64,000 nucleotides of DNA from Chelydra serpentina (GCA_037349315.1 JBAIAC010000040.1:12542001-12606000), one strand, 5' to 3'; shown: positions 42,401-49,600, counted from the stretch's first letter. Numbers and translations are program-made. Notes: generated from the sequence alone by a model not told the origin.

Positions 42401-43325
42401 TACAGAGGGGCAGACAGGATAGGTCCCGCAACACTGGCCACAGAAAGTTTAGCAACCTGCCCATTGCCACAGGTGGAATCAGTGTCCGAGCCAAGATTAG
42501 AACTCAGACATTCCTGTCTGCCAGTCCTGAGTTCAAGATAGACAGACAGATGGACGCAACTCCAACTAAACCCCTTAGTCGCTATGACTGGTTTGCGTGA
42601 CTTCTTGAAAAGTACACAAGTAAAGCCTTTCCGGAAAGTGCGCTTTTTACTCATTTTCCAATTTAAAAAAAAAAAAAAAAAAGAGACAGCAAGGCAAACT
42701 TGTATTTACATTGTTTGCCCTGGTTTCCCCTCCCCCACTGAGCTCAACAAAGATTTACCACTAATCTCAAACTGAGTGCAATGTTTCCTTCACAGGAACA
42801 GTCAAGCCTGGTACCCAAGTGACAGGGTGCTATCCTACCTGCAAGCAGGCAGAGCTTGAGTTCCATGCCAGCAAGAGGCTGGAGCAATGCCATGTCTAAC
42901 ACCCCTAGCTCTAATTATGAAATCCAGAGGAAGTGCTAGACATTATCTGAAGATCTCAGATTGCTTGACAAAAGGTAGGTAATCAACTGCATTTTTTAGG
43001 AATAAATGCAAGTAAAGATGCTAAATTTAGGGCTTGCCTAAAAAACAGAAGCTGTGGGGTATTTTAAATCATGCTAGGTTTTTAAATAATTTAGTTAAAC
43101 TGATTAAATTTAATGTGTGGACCAGGCCTTAATTGCCACACACACAAAAGAGTGGGGGGCTGTTAAGATGAGTTTTACATAAGTAAATTTTTGCACCATT
43201 TATGATTTGCACATAGGTCTGCAAAGAGAGTTATCTAGTCATTAAGCAACTCCACACCAAAGATCATCCATCCAAAGATCTGAGACTCCCTAACAGATTG
43301 GAAAACCACAATAGAAAGGAGTTAC

Positions 43326-43359
<34 letters not shown>

Positions 43360-46300
43360 TGCAACAGAAATACTTATCCCCTGCCACATTTTGAACTAAT
43401 TATCAGTTCCAAGAAGGTTTCAGGCTCCCATCTCACAATTTTTCCCAAATTATGTTTCAGTAAGTCATACTTTAGGAGTATCTCTAACATTTGGGACAGG
43501 GAAAAAAACCTGCTTAGTTTTACTTCAAGCTTCCTGAATGGTTGCAGTGTTTTGATTTAAGCTGCCATGTAGGGTACATATTAGTTATTTTTCCAAGTTA
43601 AAATGTTCTTATGACCATACAATGTTCTTTGTTTTTAAGCTTCAATTTATGCCCTTAGGTCCTATCACATGGATGGTGAAAGTACTGTAACGAGAAAACT
43701 CTTCTGGTCAAGTACAAAGCTGCCTTCTACAAAAGCTTGATAAGATTTCAGCTACAGGGCTTCTTTCAAAGAAGAGAGTTTTTATGATTGTAAGTGCTCA
43801 GCATGTGTATGTGACCAGAGGCAACTCTGAACTTACCATCCAAGTCTTTTTACAACAGCAAAGCTCACAAGGAAGCACTGTATTGTCCAGCTATGTATTA
43901 TGGGGCATGGGTTTGAAAGAGGCCACAGCTATGCCCCCAGTTTTTGTGCTTGTAACGAACAGCAAGTGAATATGCTAGCATTTAGACAACTAACTGACTA
44001 ATTTGCGGTAACAATCAGATGTTTCACTTGCACTTAATGGATTGTACTGTGTAAATTAAGAATGAGACGGGGATCAACTGTTTCCAGAGGCACAATTCTT
44101 CTCCTGAAGCAGCAAGAGTCCAGACTGCCCCCAATGTGGGCCAGTGCTTTAATGGCACAATCTGGCCCACAGGCAGTACCTGGCCCTGTATGCTTTTACA
44201 TGCTGAACCGCACCAGGTACAGTCTTCTGACAGCTCAGTAAATTGCCAGGATATAGGTTTCTTAGGTAACTAACACAGCCTTCACCTTAGTATCTAGCCA
44301 CCTGGTACTAGGAATAGTCCCATGCTCCATTCACTAGGACAGACACCTGGTTTTAAACAGCTGGCGTTCCGAACACGTTTGTATTCTGCTGACAATAAGA
44401 GGCTAACCAAAGAGTTTCTTCAAGTTCGATTAAGTCTCCTATGACTTTGTCCCTCTAATATAACAAAGTCATTTTCCTGTTACTTTAGAGGACAATTAGT
44501 TTAGGAAGTGATCCTTAAGTAACTGTCTATTAGGTAGTAAAAGTACCTTCATAAAATTGATTTTCCACCTCCTTTCCCCATCCCTCTACCCACTCCAATT
44601 TTATAAAGACTATGATCGTTATTACATCCAAGTTAAATACCACCAAAATTAAGTAAGCACTGACTTACCTCATCATATAGACGAGAGAACACAATCTCAC
44701 CGAACTTCCAAAATTCTGCCCAGAAATCAGAGTAGGACTCGACAGACCACTGGTACAGCTCATTGTAGTTGGCTAAAAGTAAAATGTATATTAGTGTACT
44801 TATCTACAATTACAAAATAAGGGTATTTTTTAAACACAACACTTCTGAGGATACCGACCAGCTTAGAAAGTCAGTGGATGAAGTGGAATAAATGGAAGGG
44901 GAAGACTGATGACATTAATAAGTCTAACTAGGGACAATCTGAGGCATGCAAAAGATAAACAGCCATTTCCCTACTAGGGGTATCACCAATACGACTTCAA
45001 GCAGAAGTGACTGATCCACATGGACAACTTAGACCATATCTACACTACAACTGACTTTGGCATAACTTATGTCACTCAGGTGTGTGCATACGCATCCCCC
45101 ATAACAACGCAAGTTATACCTACCTAAACGCCAGTGAGGACAGCACTATGTCAGTAGGAGAGCTTCTCCCACCAACATAGCTACTGCCACTCACAGGGGC
45201 TGGAGTCATTAAGTCAATGGGAGAGCTCTCTCCCGTCAGTTTAGACTAGAGCATCTGCCCTAGAAGCACTAGAGCAACGCATCTGTACCAACGCACATGC
45301 GCCGATACAGCATTAGTAACAGATGGTTTCAGCTCACCTGAGTGCTTTATAAGACATTAACTAATGTACTGAAAAATGTGTATTTGTTTATTCGTAGCCC
45401 CCTCCTTCGTCAAGCCACCTGAGAACCATACATCAACAGGCCATCACAAAGAACACCATGTTCCGCTTGTTAATAAGCTATTCCCATTCCCTACCACAAA
45501 GGTCACCATCAGGGAGCATTAGTCCTCAATGGCTTCAAATGGAGTTGAATGCTCAGCACCCCTGAAAGTCAGGTCCCAGTTTTTTCAAGCTGGGCACCCA
45601 ACATTTGAAGCACCCCCATTTACTAATGACTTTTGAAAACTTGGACCTCAACCTCAGGATGTTTGTTTCACCATCTGTAAGTGAAAAATATAGCCCACCT
45701 TTGTAAAGCACTTTGAGATATACAGAATAAAAATTCTAAGTATCATCATCATGAGCCTCCTCTTTGCAAGCTCCCTAGGTAGAAGCAGTCACCATCACAT
45801 CATCAATGGTTGACAGAGCAGGAAGTGCTACAACCGTTTAGTTCCTGTTTTGATGCCTTCAGGTGGGAAGTAAATGTCAATTTTTCTGATTGAGGGTTTA
45901 GACTGCATGATAACAGGCACCTTAGAAATACCAGAGATTGATTGATAGATAGATGCATGAAGATCATTTTTGACTCCTCTTCTATTCTTTCCTCATACCC
46001 AGGCCACTGCCAAATCCTGCCACCAATTTTTTTTTTTTTTAAAGATCTCTATATAAAAATGAATCAGTTCTTTTCCATTCCAGCCTTTAGGACATCTTAA
46101 ATCACTGCAGCCTATACCTCTTTGGCCTGCCCCATTCTCATCTCTCATTCCTCCAGTTGATCAAAGATATGTTGACAGTGGCTACATAATCTCTATCCAG
46201 ATGTTCCCAGTAGGTCTTCCCACTACTTGAAAATCTACATTGGCTCCCATCCCCCGACCATATCTTATTCAAACCTCTTCTTCCCCCACCCACACTCCCA

Positions 46301-48320
46301 AAGCATACCATAATTCCACCCTTGCCTACATATTTTACCCTAGTCTTGCCTACATATGCCCTAATCTCAACCTCCTACATACCATTCTGCTCTTTGCATT
46401 CCACCTAAGCGTCTCATCACTACCCTATTTGTTCCCACATCAACCCACATAAATGGGATAACCTTCCTATTAATATATGACAAACTCCCTTTGTCGCCTC
46501 CTTCCAGGAATTACAGATTCACATGCTCTCCATGAATTATATAAACTCGTAGAGATGGCCATTCCCCATTTTGTTTGTTCTGTCTTATTTGTACTGTTTG
46601 TCCTCACTTGAGCCTTTAGACTGTAAGCCCTTCAAGGCAGGGACCTGTTAGTTTAGCACTGACGTGATACTGTGTAATACCATGTGCATTCAGCATTATG
46701 CAAATGAATTCTCTAACAGACTCATAGGCCTGGGATCTCAAAACAGATCAATTTTAAACCAAGACAGCAGACTTTGCCTCTGGATAGAGGCCTCTGCCAA
46801 GCAAAACCTACACCTGATATTCATGTCCTTGGAAGTCATAAGTGCACGGTAGCCACTAATATTCATGCTGTTAGGGCTGATACCCAGTGCCAAGACTGAC
46901 AGGAAACCCATCCACTTTTATTCTTATTCTCTTAGTTCCTAATGGAACTAGATGCAGCATTTTGAAGCCTCTTCATGTATTAGGCACTGGCAGGGCACCA
47001 GAGACTGTTCACAGCCTAGGCCACCCAGACCTAAGAGGGCACAGGATGCTTCAAAGGTTTCAAAACATGCTTTAGAAATCATAAGCAACTCATTCTCAGA
47101 AAGTGACTCCCCACACCGCACCACTATCTGCAGATCATAGACTTGATATTTCTTAAGGGGGCCCTCCCTATCGGTCTTTTAGTTATGCAATAACCCAAAG
47201 ACACTGGGCCTGGTTCCCACCTCACTCCCAAGGTGCAAGTCAGGAGTAATGCCACTGATGTCAGTGCAGTCACATCAAAAACTAGTGGGGGGAGGGAGGG
47301 GATCAGGCCCTTTATTCCTAGGCACAAATAGTGATCTGCCCCTTAAAGCAGGAGGACACGATTTGCCCAGGGCAAAGAATCAGTCCAGCACAGATGCCAA
47401 ACATCTTCCCATCTCACCACTCCCTAAGCTGCACCGTGAAAGCTCCCTAGGACGCTCACTTCACTGACACCGCCTGGTTTCTGCCACCTCCTACAGCCCT
47501 TTTAAAGTCCTCTGGGTGCCACCTTCGTGCAAGCCACTACCCGCCCCCCTTGCTGATGGGGCTGTATCCCTGGCAGGTTGCCCGAGCTCTGCCCCCTCCC
47601 CCCCACCCAGCGGCCCACCCCCCCTTGCTGATGGGGCTGTATCCCTGGCAGGTTGCCCGAGCTCTGCCCCCTCCCCCCCACCCAGCGCCCCACCCCCCCT
47701 TGCTGATGGGGCTGTATCCCTGACAGGTTGCCCGAGCTCTGCCCCCTCCCCCCCGCCCCGCCACCGCCCCACCCACCCTTGCTGATGGGGCTGTATCCCT
47801 GGCAGGTTGCCCCAGCCCAGCTCTGCACCCCCTGCCCAGCCCAGCCACTGCCCCCCCCCCTTGCTGATGGGGCTGGATCCCTGACTGGTTGCGCCCAGAC
47901 ACTGGCCCCCAACCCCCCCTAGGCCAGCCACCGCCCCCCCTCACTGATGGCTGGGGCTGTACCCCGGAAGGCTGCCCCAGCCCAGCCCCCCTTTGCCCCT
48001 CAAGCCAGCCACTGCCCCCACTCACCCGCACTGACGGGGCTGTACCCAGGCAGGCTGCCCCAGCCCCGCCCCGCCGCCTCTCGCTGACGGGCTGTACCCC
48101 GGGGGGTTGCCCCCACTGCCACCCCACAGCCGTGGGCTCAAGCTGGTTTCCCCCACCGGGGGCCACGCTCCGCCCACGGCCCCCCGGCTCCGCCCCGCTC
48201 ACCCAGGCGGAGCCCGCAGGCGCCGGCCAGCGCGGCCCGGAACCGGTCCATCTGGGTGTTGCGCTTGGAGTCGGGCTCCCACATCACCCGGGACTCCAGG
48301 ATCTCCGGCTCCCGGGACAT
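353..48320 (-). CDS. AACS: AACS, acetoacetyl-CoA synthetase; 16 exons seen, 3' end beyond the window
   Basis: Cytosolic ligase joining acetoacetate to CoA with ATP, feeding ketone-body carbon into sterol and fatty-acid synthesis. Coding exons, in transcript order: 48203-48320, 44669-44772, 42163-42283, 38311-38424, 26908-27005, 19771-19885, 18642-18723, 16357-16504, 12387-12467, 9789-9913, 5996-6060, 5716-5838, 4308-4421, 3324-3449, 906-975, 353-411. They sum to 1663 nt (554 codons plus 1) in one unbroken frame. The translation matches vertebrate AACS closely throughout. Visible adenylate-forming-enzyme motifs: phosphate loop SSGTTGAPK near residue 284, SGGTD at about 431-435, WAHGDY at 514-519, GRSDGT then RFGSSEIY at 533-552. 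The family is about 670 aa, so about 115 residues are missing, including the C-terminal subdomain and its catalytic lysine; they should lie left of base 1. No frameshift or internal stop, so it looks functional. Every boundary is GT-AG except the intron 9 donor, which is GC. Confidence 0.96.
412..3323 (-). other. AACS introns 15 and 14
   Basis: Intron 15 is 412-905 and intron 14 is 976-3323. No gene seen. About 1730-1785 contains a short stretch (CTGGATTTACACTAGTG... CAGAATCAGACCCC) of the kind found in a common unclassified sauropsid repeat. The rest is unremarkable single-copy-looking sequence. Confidence 0.6.
906..975 (-). CDS. AACS: AACS exon 15
   Basis: Encodes residues 512-534 plus two bases: [20 protein letters not shown], then LGR. 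It carries the HGD motif that contacts the ribose of the adenylate. Acceptor TGGCAG, donor GTAAAG. Confidence 0.95.
3324..3449 (-). CDS. AACS: AACS exon 14
   Basis: Encodes residues 470-511 plus one base, including [30 protein letters not shown] and FSKFP. Acceptor AAACAG, donor GTATGT. Confidence 0.97.
3450..5715 (-). other. AACS introns 13 and 12
   Basis: Intron 13 is 3450-4307 and intron 12 is 4422-5715. No gene seen. About 4670-4775 resembles the same unclassified repeat as in intron 14 (a TTTACACTGG core and an end like GATTCAGGCCCC). Confidence 0.6.
4308..4421 (-). CDS. AACS: AACS exon 13
   Basis: Encodes residues 432-469 plus one base: [20 protein letters not shown], then [15 protein letters not shown]. 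It completes the SGGTD motif used in adenylate binding. Acceptor GTTATAG, donor GTAACT. Confidence 0.96.
5716..5838 (-). CDS. AACS: AACS exon 12
   Basis: Encodes residues 391-431 plus one base: [20 protein letters not shown], then [14 protein letters not shown] and LLGSIS. The acceptor is AAG rather than the commoner CAG or TAG (TTTAAG|GTGAC). Donor GTAATAC. It lies 157 bp downstream of exon 11. Confidence 0.95.
5996..6060 (-). CDS. AACS: AACS exon 11
   Basis: Encodes residues 369-390 plus one base, [20 protein letters not shown] then KP. Only 65 bp. Acceptor CCTCTAG, donor GTAAGC. Confidence 0.95.
6945..7080 (+). repeat. MIR/CORE-like SINE remnant
   Basis: Shows the MIR-type phrase order: AATACCCATTT... 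ACTGAGAGGTAAAGTGATTTACTCAAGG... AGAACCCAGGAGTCCTGGCT. Degraded, ends uncertain. Confidence 0.65.
7958..8473. mobile_element. hAT-type non-autonomous DNA transposon with intact target duplication
   Basis: 516 bp. The first 16 bases, CAGGGGTGGGCAAACT, are the exact inverse of the last 16. It is flanked by identical 8-bp direct repeats ACTTAACC at 7950-7957 and 8474-8481. CAG-type ends plus an 8-bp duplication are diagnostic of the hAT superfamily. The GC-rich interior has no transposase; open frames over it are not genes. I recall similar elements in turtle DNA. Confidence 0.92.
9789..9913 (-). CDS. AACS: AACS exon 10
   Basis: Encodes residues 328-368 plus two bases: [27 protein letters not shown], then WDLVDRL. 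Acceptor TTCTAG. The donor was set at CTAGG|GTAGGT so that the split glycine codon joins exon 11. Confidence 0.95.
9914..12386 (-). other. AACS intron 9 (GC-AG)
   Basis: 2.5 kb. Starts with GC (12386-12385) and ends with AG (9915-9914). It holds a degraded CR1-like piece at about 10297-10505; no gene seen. Confidence 0.75.
10297..10505 (-). repeat. CR1-like LINE 3' fragment
   Basis: Contains GCCAGACGGGACCAT, GCCAGAGAATTTC and a stretch like GAGATGGAGAAATC, matching the reverse complement of CR1-family 3' ends as I know them. Old and divergent. Confidence 0.6.
12387..12467 (-). CDS. AACS: AACS exon 9 (GC donor)
   Basis: Encodes residues 301-327: [20 protein letters not shown], then VIMYYTT. 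Phase 0 at both ends. Acceptor TTTTCAG. The donor is GCAAGT rather than GTAAGT, at 12386-12381. No nearby GT gives the right frame, and the exon boundary ACG|GCAAGT is the usual context of a GC-AG intron. Confidence 0.94.
12468..16356 (-). other. AACS intron 8
   Basis: 3.9 kb. A short terminal-repeat element lies at about 15709-15888. A 193-codon plus-strand open frame at 14756-15337 has no recognisable domain and overlaps repeat-like sequence near 15080-15120; I do not regard it as a gene. A C-rich run is at 16267-16280. Confidence 0.65.
15709..15888. mobile_element. Short terminal-repeat element (TCTACAC type)
   Basis: Begins TTAAGGTCTGGTCTACACTA and ends AATGTAGACAAGCCCTAAG, roughly inverse to one another. 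The interior carries phrases such as GAGTTAAGCTGACCTAAC and CACTAGGTCAATGGA, typical of an abundant turtle DNA element. Related to the copy at about 45035-45270. Confidence 0.6.
16357..16504 (-). CDS. AACS: AACS exon 8 (nucleotide-binding loop)
   Basis: Encodes residues 251-300. Carries the AMP-binding signature [16 protein letters not shown], the ATP phosphate-binding loop of adenylate-forming enzymes, after [17 protein letters not shown]. Acceptor GTGCAG. I placed the donor at GCAGGG|GTAGGT, because the next exon starts with GGC and the protein needs two glycines here (SAGG). Confidence 0.96.
16505..18641 (-). other. AACS intron 7
   Basis: 2.1 kb. About 16868-17120 starts with CTTGTCTACATTGTGA and may be a decayed member of the TGTCTACA-type terminal-repeat family. 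No gene seen. Confidence 0.55.
18642..18723 (-). CDS. AACS: AACS exon 7
   Basis: Encodes residues 224-250 plus two bases: [20 protein letters not shown], then DISKIPN. Too short and too divided by stops to show as a long open frame; found by homology and splice phase. Acceptor TCTCTAG, donor GTAATG. Confidence 0.94.
19030..19176 (+). mobile_element. Turtle-type retroposon with 10-bp target duplication
   Basis: About 147 bp beginning TTTCAGAGTAACAGCC and containing GTACTTGTGGCACCTTAGAG and AAGCTTTCGTGGGC. It is flanked by identical AAGTTTCATG at 19020-19029 and 19177-19186, a duplication length typical of LINE-driven retroposition. I see no tRNA-type A or B box, so the promoter source is unclear. 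Two further copies lie in intron 4. I know this family from turtle sequences. Confidence 0.78.
19282..19445 (+). repeat. MIR/CORE-like SINE
   Basis: Well-preserved phrases: CCCTATTTTACAGAT, GAGGCACAGAGAGGTAAAGT, GAATAGAATCAGGTCTGAG and CCAGTGCTCTATTCACTA. This is the 3' two-thirds of a MIR-type element in plus orientation. Confidence 0.8.
19771..19885 (-). CDS. AACS: AACS exon 6
   Basis: Encodes residues 186-223 plus one base, [20 protein letters not shown] onward to [12 protein letters not shown]. Acceptor CCACAG, donor GTATTT (weaker at +4 to +6). The open frame running past the donor is intronic. Confidence 0.96.
20173..20340. mobile_element. Palindromic foldback element
   Basis: 168 bp. 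The first about 36 bases (GGCCAGATTTACAAAGGTAT, then TTAGGTGCCT) are almost exactly the inverse of the last 36, with one or two differences. The short middle lacks coding potential. It is a MITE-like DNA transposon; target duplications are not clear. A decayed partial relative may lie near 30165. Confidence 0.8.
22299..22557 (-). repeat. CR1 LINE 3' end
   Basis: Starts ATCATAGAACTGCAGGACTG, then GGAAGGGACCTCAAGAGGTC and CTGCTCTTAGAAACCTCC. This is the reverse complement of a CR1 3' untranslated end, including the terminal ATTCTATGAT-type repeat. Confidence 0.85.
23840..24290 (+). pseudogene. CR1 LINE ORF2 fragment (reverse transcriptase linker)
   Basis: A translated stretch from about 23875 reads [20 protein letters not shown], then [20 protein letters not shown] and [16 protein letters not shown]. 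This is the region just before and at the start of the CR1 reverse transcriptase domain. After 24065 the frame breaks, but relic coding continues as TTTGTCAAGAA... CTTCTTTGACAGGGTTACTG. It is both 5' and 3' truncated and dead. The open frame at 23788-24156 comes from this relic and is not a host gene. Confidence 0.88.
24733..24930 (+). repeat. MIR-like SINE, 5' part
   Basis: Contains GTGCAACCTTGGGCAAGTCC and CTGTGCCTCAGTTTTCTCAC, a central MIR phrase. Ends uncertain. Confidence 0.75.
25700..26068 (+). repeat. CR1 LINE 3' end
   Basis: Contains GGGATTTGATAGCTGCCTTC, GACATTAGGAAAAAACTATT, GGTTGGACTAGATGACCTCT and the terminal CTTCTATGATTTTATGA. This is a clear CR1 3' end in plus orientation. 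Nothing coding is left. Confidence 0.9.
26908..27005 (-). CDS. AACS: AACS exon 5
   Basis: Encodes residues 153-185, [20 protein letters not shown] then [13 protein letters not shown], nearly identical to other vertebrate AACS. Acceptor TTTGTAG, donor GTAAGT, phase 0 at its end. Confidence 0.97.
27488..27638. mobile_element. Small hAT-like element
   Basis: 151 bp starting CAGCAGTGTCCAAT and ending ATTGGACACCTCTG. Flanks share GTTTAGA at 27481-27487 and 27639-27645, fitting an 8-bp hAT duplication with one change. The inside repeats TGTGGCTAAT several times. Confidence 0.7.
29453..29545 (-). repeat. Turtle-type retroposon copy, partial
   Basis: Reads as the reverse complement of the element at 19030-19176 (GATGAAGTGGGTACT... 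CACGAAAGCTTATGCT... TGTTAGTCTCTAAGGTGCTA). Truncated. Confidence 0.75.
29590..29635 (-). mobile_element. 46-bp retroposon insert with 13-bp target duplication
   Basis: A 46-base piece of the same retroposon family (TAAGGTGCCACAAGTACTTC) is flanked by exact AAGGCTGAGAAAG at 29577-29589 and 29636-29648. This is an extremely short but apparently true insertion. Confidence 0.75.
30535..30620 (-). repeat. CR1-like fragment
   Basis: Short stretch CATCAAGTCCAGTCCCCTGC and neighbours, similar to the reverse complement of CR1 3' ends. Weak match. Confidence 0.45.
34689..35211. mobile_element. hAT-type DNA transposon with intact target duplication
   Basis: 523 bp. Ends are exact inverses: CAGGCCTGCACAAC at the left and GTTGTGCAGGCCTG at the right. 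Identical 8-bp duplications ATCTAAAG lie at 34681-34688 and 35212-35219. The interior is GC-rich with a 20-base G run (34756-34775) and TGCGGCCC repeats. No transposase. Open frames on it are spurious. Confidence 0.92.
35242..35373. mobile_element. Short hAT-like element, TAGGGTGACC family, copy 1
   Basis: 132 bp from TAGGGTGACCAGATAG to TTTGGTCACCCTA, flanked by exact 8-bp GTTTCAAG at 35234-35241 and 35374-35381. I recognise this as a very abundant turtle element. It lies only 30 bp from the preceding hAT element. Confidence 0.88.
36745..36781. repeat. Perfect 16-bp hairpin
   Basis: Arms ACCAGCAGTTCTGAAA and TTTCAGAACTGCTGGT are exact inverses separated by CTTCA. Pairing does not extend outward. 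Too short for a normal microRNA precursor. Confidence 0.85.
37391..37707. mobile_element. Long inverted-repeat element within 13-bp direct repeats
   Basis: A 33-base arm beginning CATCTTTGAAGATCTGGG (37430 on) is matched in inverse by the segment ending at 37667, about 30 of 33 identical. Weaker pairing extends the arms to about 37410 and 37687. Outside, AGTACCATTAGTG occurs on both sides (37391-37403 and 37695-37707). No coding capacity. Family not recognised. Confidence 0.7.
38311..38424 (-). CDS. AACS: AACS exon 4
   Basis: Encodes residues 115-152 plus one base: [18 protein letters not shown], ending GVKIGDRVV. Acceptor TTCAG, donor GTGAG. Confidence 0.95.
38425..42162 (-). other. AACS intron 3
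   Basis: 3.7 kb, AT-rich. A (CA)n tract of about 14 bp lies near 41276-41289 and a G-rich tract near 38772-38804. No gene seen and no clear transposon. Confidence 0.6.
42163..42283 (-). CDS. AACS: AACS exon 3
   Basis: Encodes residues 75-114 plus one base. It includes [17 protein letters not shown], a hallmark of the family. Acceptor CTGCAG, donor GTAAG. Confidence 0.96.
42284..44668 (-). other. AACS intron 2
   Basis: 2.4 kb. MIR-like SINE remnant at about 42390-42530. A run of 31 A at 43327-43357 has no recognisable retroposon body attached. No gene seen. Confidence 0.6.
42390..42530 (+). repeat. MIR-like SINE remnant
   Basis: Phrases ATTATCCAGTTTACAGAGG, AGCAACCTGCCCATTGCCAC and AGATTAGAACTCAGACATTC fit a MIR-type element. 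Divergent. Confidence 0.6.
44669..44772 (-). CDS. AACS: AACS exon 2
   Basis: Encodes residues 40-74, including [17 protein letters not shown], the conserved N-terminal domain of acetoacetyl/acetyl-CoA synthetases. Acceptor TTTTAG, donor GTAAG. It ends in phase 0. Confidence 0.96.
45035..45270. mobile_element. Terminal-repeat element (TCTACAC type)
   Basis: Starts near ACCATATCTACACTACAAC. The interior AGTGAGGACAGCACTATGTC and GGAGAGCTTCTCCCACCAAC match the same turtle family as the copy at 15709-15888. Right end decayed. Confidence 0.6.
46070..46690 (+). repeat. L2-like LINE remnant
   Basis: Has the L2-type order: CTACATTGGCTCCCATCC near 46227, a pyrimidine-rich stretch, then TTTAGACTGTAAGCCCTTCA and AGGCAGGGACCTGTTAG near the 3' end. 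No intact reading frame. Confidence 0.6.
47207..47311. repeat. Short terminal-repeat element
   Basis: Starts TGGGCCTGGTTCC and ends GGATCAGGCCC, rough inverses. The middle AGGAGTAATGCCACTGATGT belongs to a common unclassified sauropsid repeat. Confidence 0.5.
47540..48120. repeat. Minisatellite in AACS intron 1, about 75-bp unit
   Basis: Eight copies of a C-rich unit keyed by TTGCTGATGGGGCTGTATCC begin near 47550, 47625, 47700, 47779, 47861, 47941, 48028 and 48081. The first three are spaced at exactly 75 bp and almost identical; the others drift in length and sequence toward exon 1. Its right edge is within about 80 bp of the exon 1 donor. The long minus-strand open frames here are translations of the repeat. 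Confidence 0.93.
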
Positions 48321-48520
48321 GGCGGCGGCGAGACGGAGCCACCTCACGACCGGTGCTACCGGTGGCTCAGCCAACACTGCAGGGCCCCGCCTCCCGGGCC
48401 GGCCTTTAGAGACAGCGCGCGCCCCCTCGCTGTAACCTTCCGCCCGGCAGGCAGGAAAAAGAGTGCCATGGCCCCCACCACGCCGCCGGGGGCTGGAGAT
48501 AGCAGCGAGCCAGGAGTCCC
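48130..48520 (-). promoter_or_regulatory. AACS: AACS CpG-island promoter region
   Basis: GC-rich and dense in CpG around exon 1. On the minus strand, upstream of the ATG, lie a GC box (AGGCGGGGCC at about 48383-48392) and GTTGGCTGAG. No TATA box seen. The transcription start cannot be fixed from sequence. Confidence 0.7.
48203..48320 (-). CDS. AACS: AACS exon 1 (start codon)
   Basis: Encodes residues 1-39 plus one base. The ATG at 48320-48318 follows GCCGCC, a good Kozak context with G at -3. The peptide begins [10 protein letters not shown] and contains VMWEPDSK and TQMDRFRAA, the conserved AACS N-terminus. The donor GTGAG lies at 48202-48198. The exon sits inside a CpG island. Confidence 0.94.
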
Positions 48521-48566
48521 CACCCCCTGACGTGCCGGGTAACCTTGCCCCTCTCCCCACACACCC

Positions 48567-48690
48567 TAGAGTGACCAGATGTCCCGATTGTATAGGCACA
48601 GACCCAATATTTGGGGCTTTGTATTATATAGGCTCCTATTACCCCCCCAACCCCTGTCCCGATTTTTCACCCTTGCTATCTGGTCATCCC
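48567..48690. mobile_element. TAGGGTGACC family element, copy 2
   Basis: Begins TAGAGTGACCAGATGTCCCG and ends GCTATCTGGTCATCCC. Same family as 35242-35373 but in inverse orientation and more decayed; no clear target duplication. Just upstream of the AACS CpG island. Confidence 0.8.
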
Positions 48691-49034
48691 AAGCAACCAG
48701 AAGCCCGGGATAAATGCAGCACAGTCCCCAGCATCCTTAATGCTCAGAAAGGCAAGAGGAAAAAAAATACTGAAGAACAGTTACTGGAGGGAAGTGACCA
48801 GTGATAAATGAATGGAGAACAGACATCCGCTATTGCCATCACTGGTGGTGATGTAGCCACAGTGGGGAAGACCACCCCAAACCTCTGCTCCAAGCTGGCA
48901 CTGTAACAGGAAAAGCAATTGGGCCTTCCTCATTTCCCCCTCCACACCCCTCTCCCCCTGACTGGAAAGGTGTTCCTGGGGCACTTCACTGTGAATGGTC
49001 CCTTGAAATATGTGTGAGCTACTTGTGCTAAAAC

Positions 49035-49156
49035 CAGCGGTTTTCAAACAGTGGCCCGTGGATCCCTGGGGGGTCTTAGATTTCCAAAAGGGGTCTGCAC
49101 CTCTGTTCAAAATGTTTGGGGAGGTCTGCAAATGAAAAAAAGGTTGAAAAACACTG
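49035..49156. mobile_element. Small hAT-like element
   Basis: 122 bp from CAGCGGTTTTCAAAC to GTTGAAAAACACTG. The flanks GCTAAAAC and TGCTAAAC resemble a slightly altered 8-bp duplication. Interior GTGGATCCCTGGGGGGTC. Confidence 0.65.
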
Positions 49157-49198
49157 TGCTAAACAATCTGTTCCACCTTGTGTTCGTTGTGACGCTAT

Positions 49199-49484
49199 GG
49201 GTATGTCTACAGTGCAATTAAAAACCCAGGCTACTACGCTAGCCTGTGCCAGCTGACTCAGGCTCATGAGGTTTGGGGCTGTTTGATTGCAGTGTAGATA
49301 TTCAGGCTCCAGCTAAAAGCCAGAGTCTAGGACCCTGCAAGATGGGAAGGTCCCAGAGTTCAGACATAGTTCATGCCTATACCAAAATTAAACAGTCTCC
49401 CCTCACCGCTTAACCCCAGTCTCAGGTGCCGGAGTCAGCTGGCACTGACTAGCCACCGGTGTCTAACTGCAGTGTAGACATACC
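49199..49484. mobile_element. Terminal-inverted-repeat element (GGTATGTCTAC)
   Basis: About 286 bp with ends GGGTATGTCTACAGTGCA and TGCAGTGTAGACATACC, near-perfect inverses. No transposase. Target duplication not evident, so superfamily left open. Confidence 0.75.
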
Positions 49485-49528
49485 TTTGAGTACATTTCCC
49501 AGCTCTGTGTCGCTTGAAAGCTTTGTTT

Positions 49529-49600
49529 ATCTCACCAACAGAAGTTTGGCCAATAAAAGATACTGTATTACCTCACCCACCTTGTCTCTCCAATGAAGGG
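49529..49600 (-). repeat. Unclassified interspersed repeat, copy A
   Basis: CCAATAAAAGATACTGTATT and ACCTCACCCACCTTGTCTCT are shared, in inverse orientation, with the copy at 63636-63722. Known to me as common in turtle DNA; class uncertain. Confidence 0.65.

Larger units (their letters stand above)
44773..48202 (-). other. AACS intron 1
   Basis: 3.4 kb. Holds a TGTCTACA-type element (about 45035-45270), a repeat fragment near 45525-45640 like that at 31.5 kb, an L2-like LINE remnant (about 46070-46690), a short terminal-repeat element (47207-47311) and a minisatellite (47540-48120). Long minus-strand open frames over the minisatellite are artefacts. Confidence 0.7.

Noticed and set aside
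43327..43357. 31-base A run as the tail of a processed pseudogene or SINE
   Set aside because: No recognisable retroposon body or target duplication next to it; treated as a homopolymer.
47537..48202. 221-codon minus-strand open frame just inside AACS intron 1
   Set aside because: It is a glycine/glutamine-rich translation of the 75-bp minisatellite. It starts at the exon 1 donor and has no known domain.
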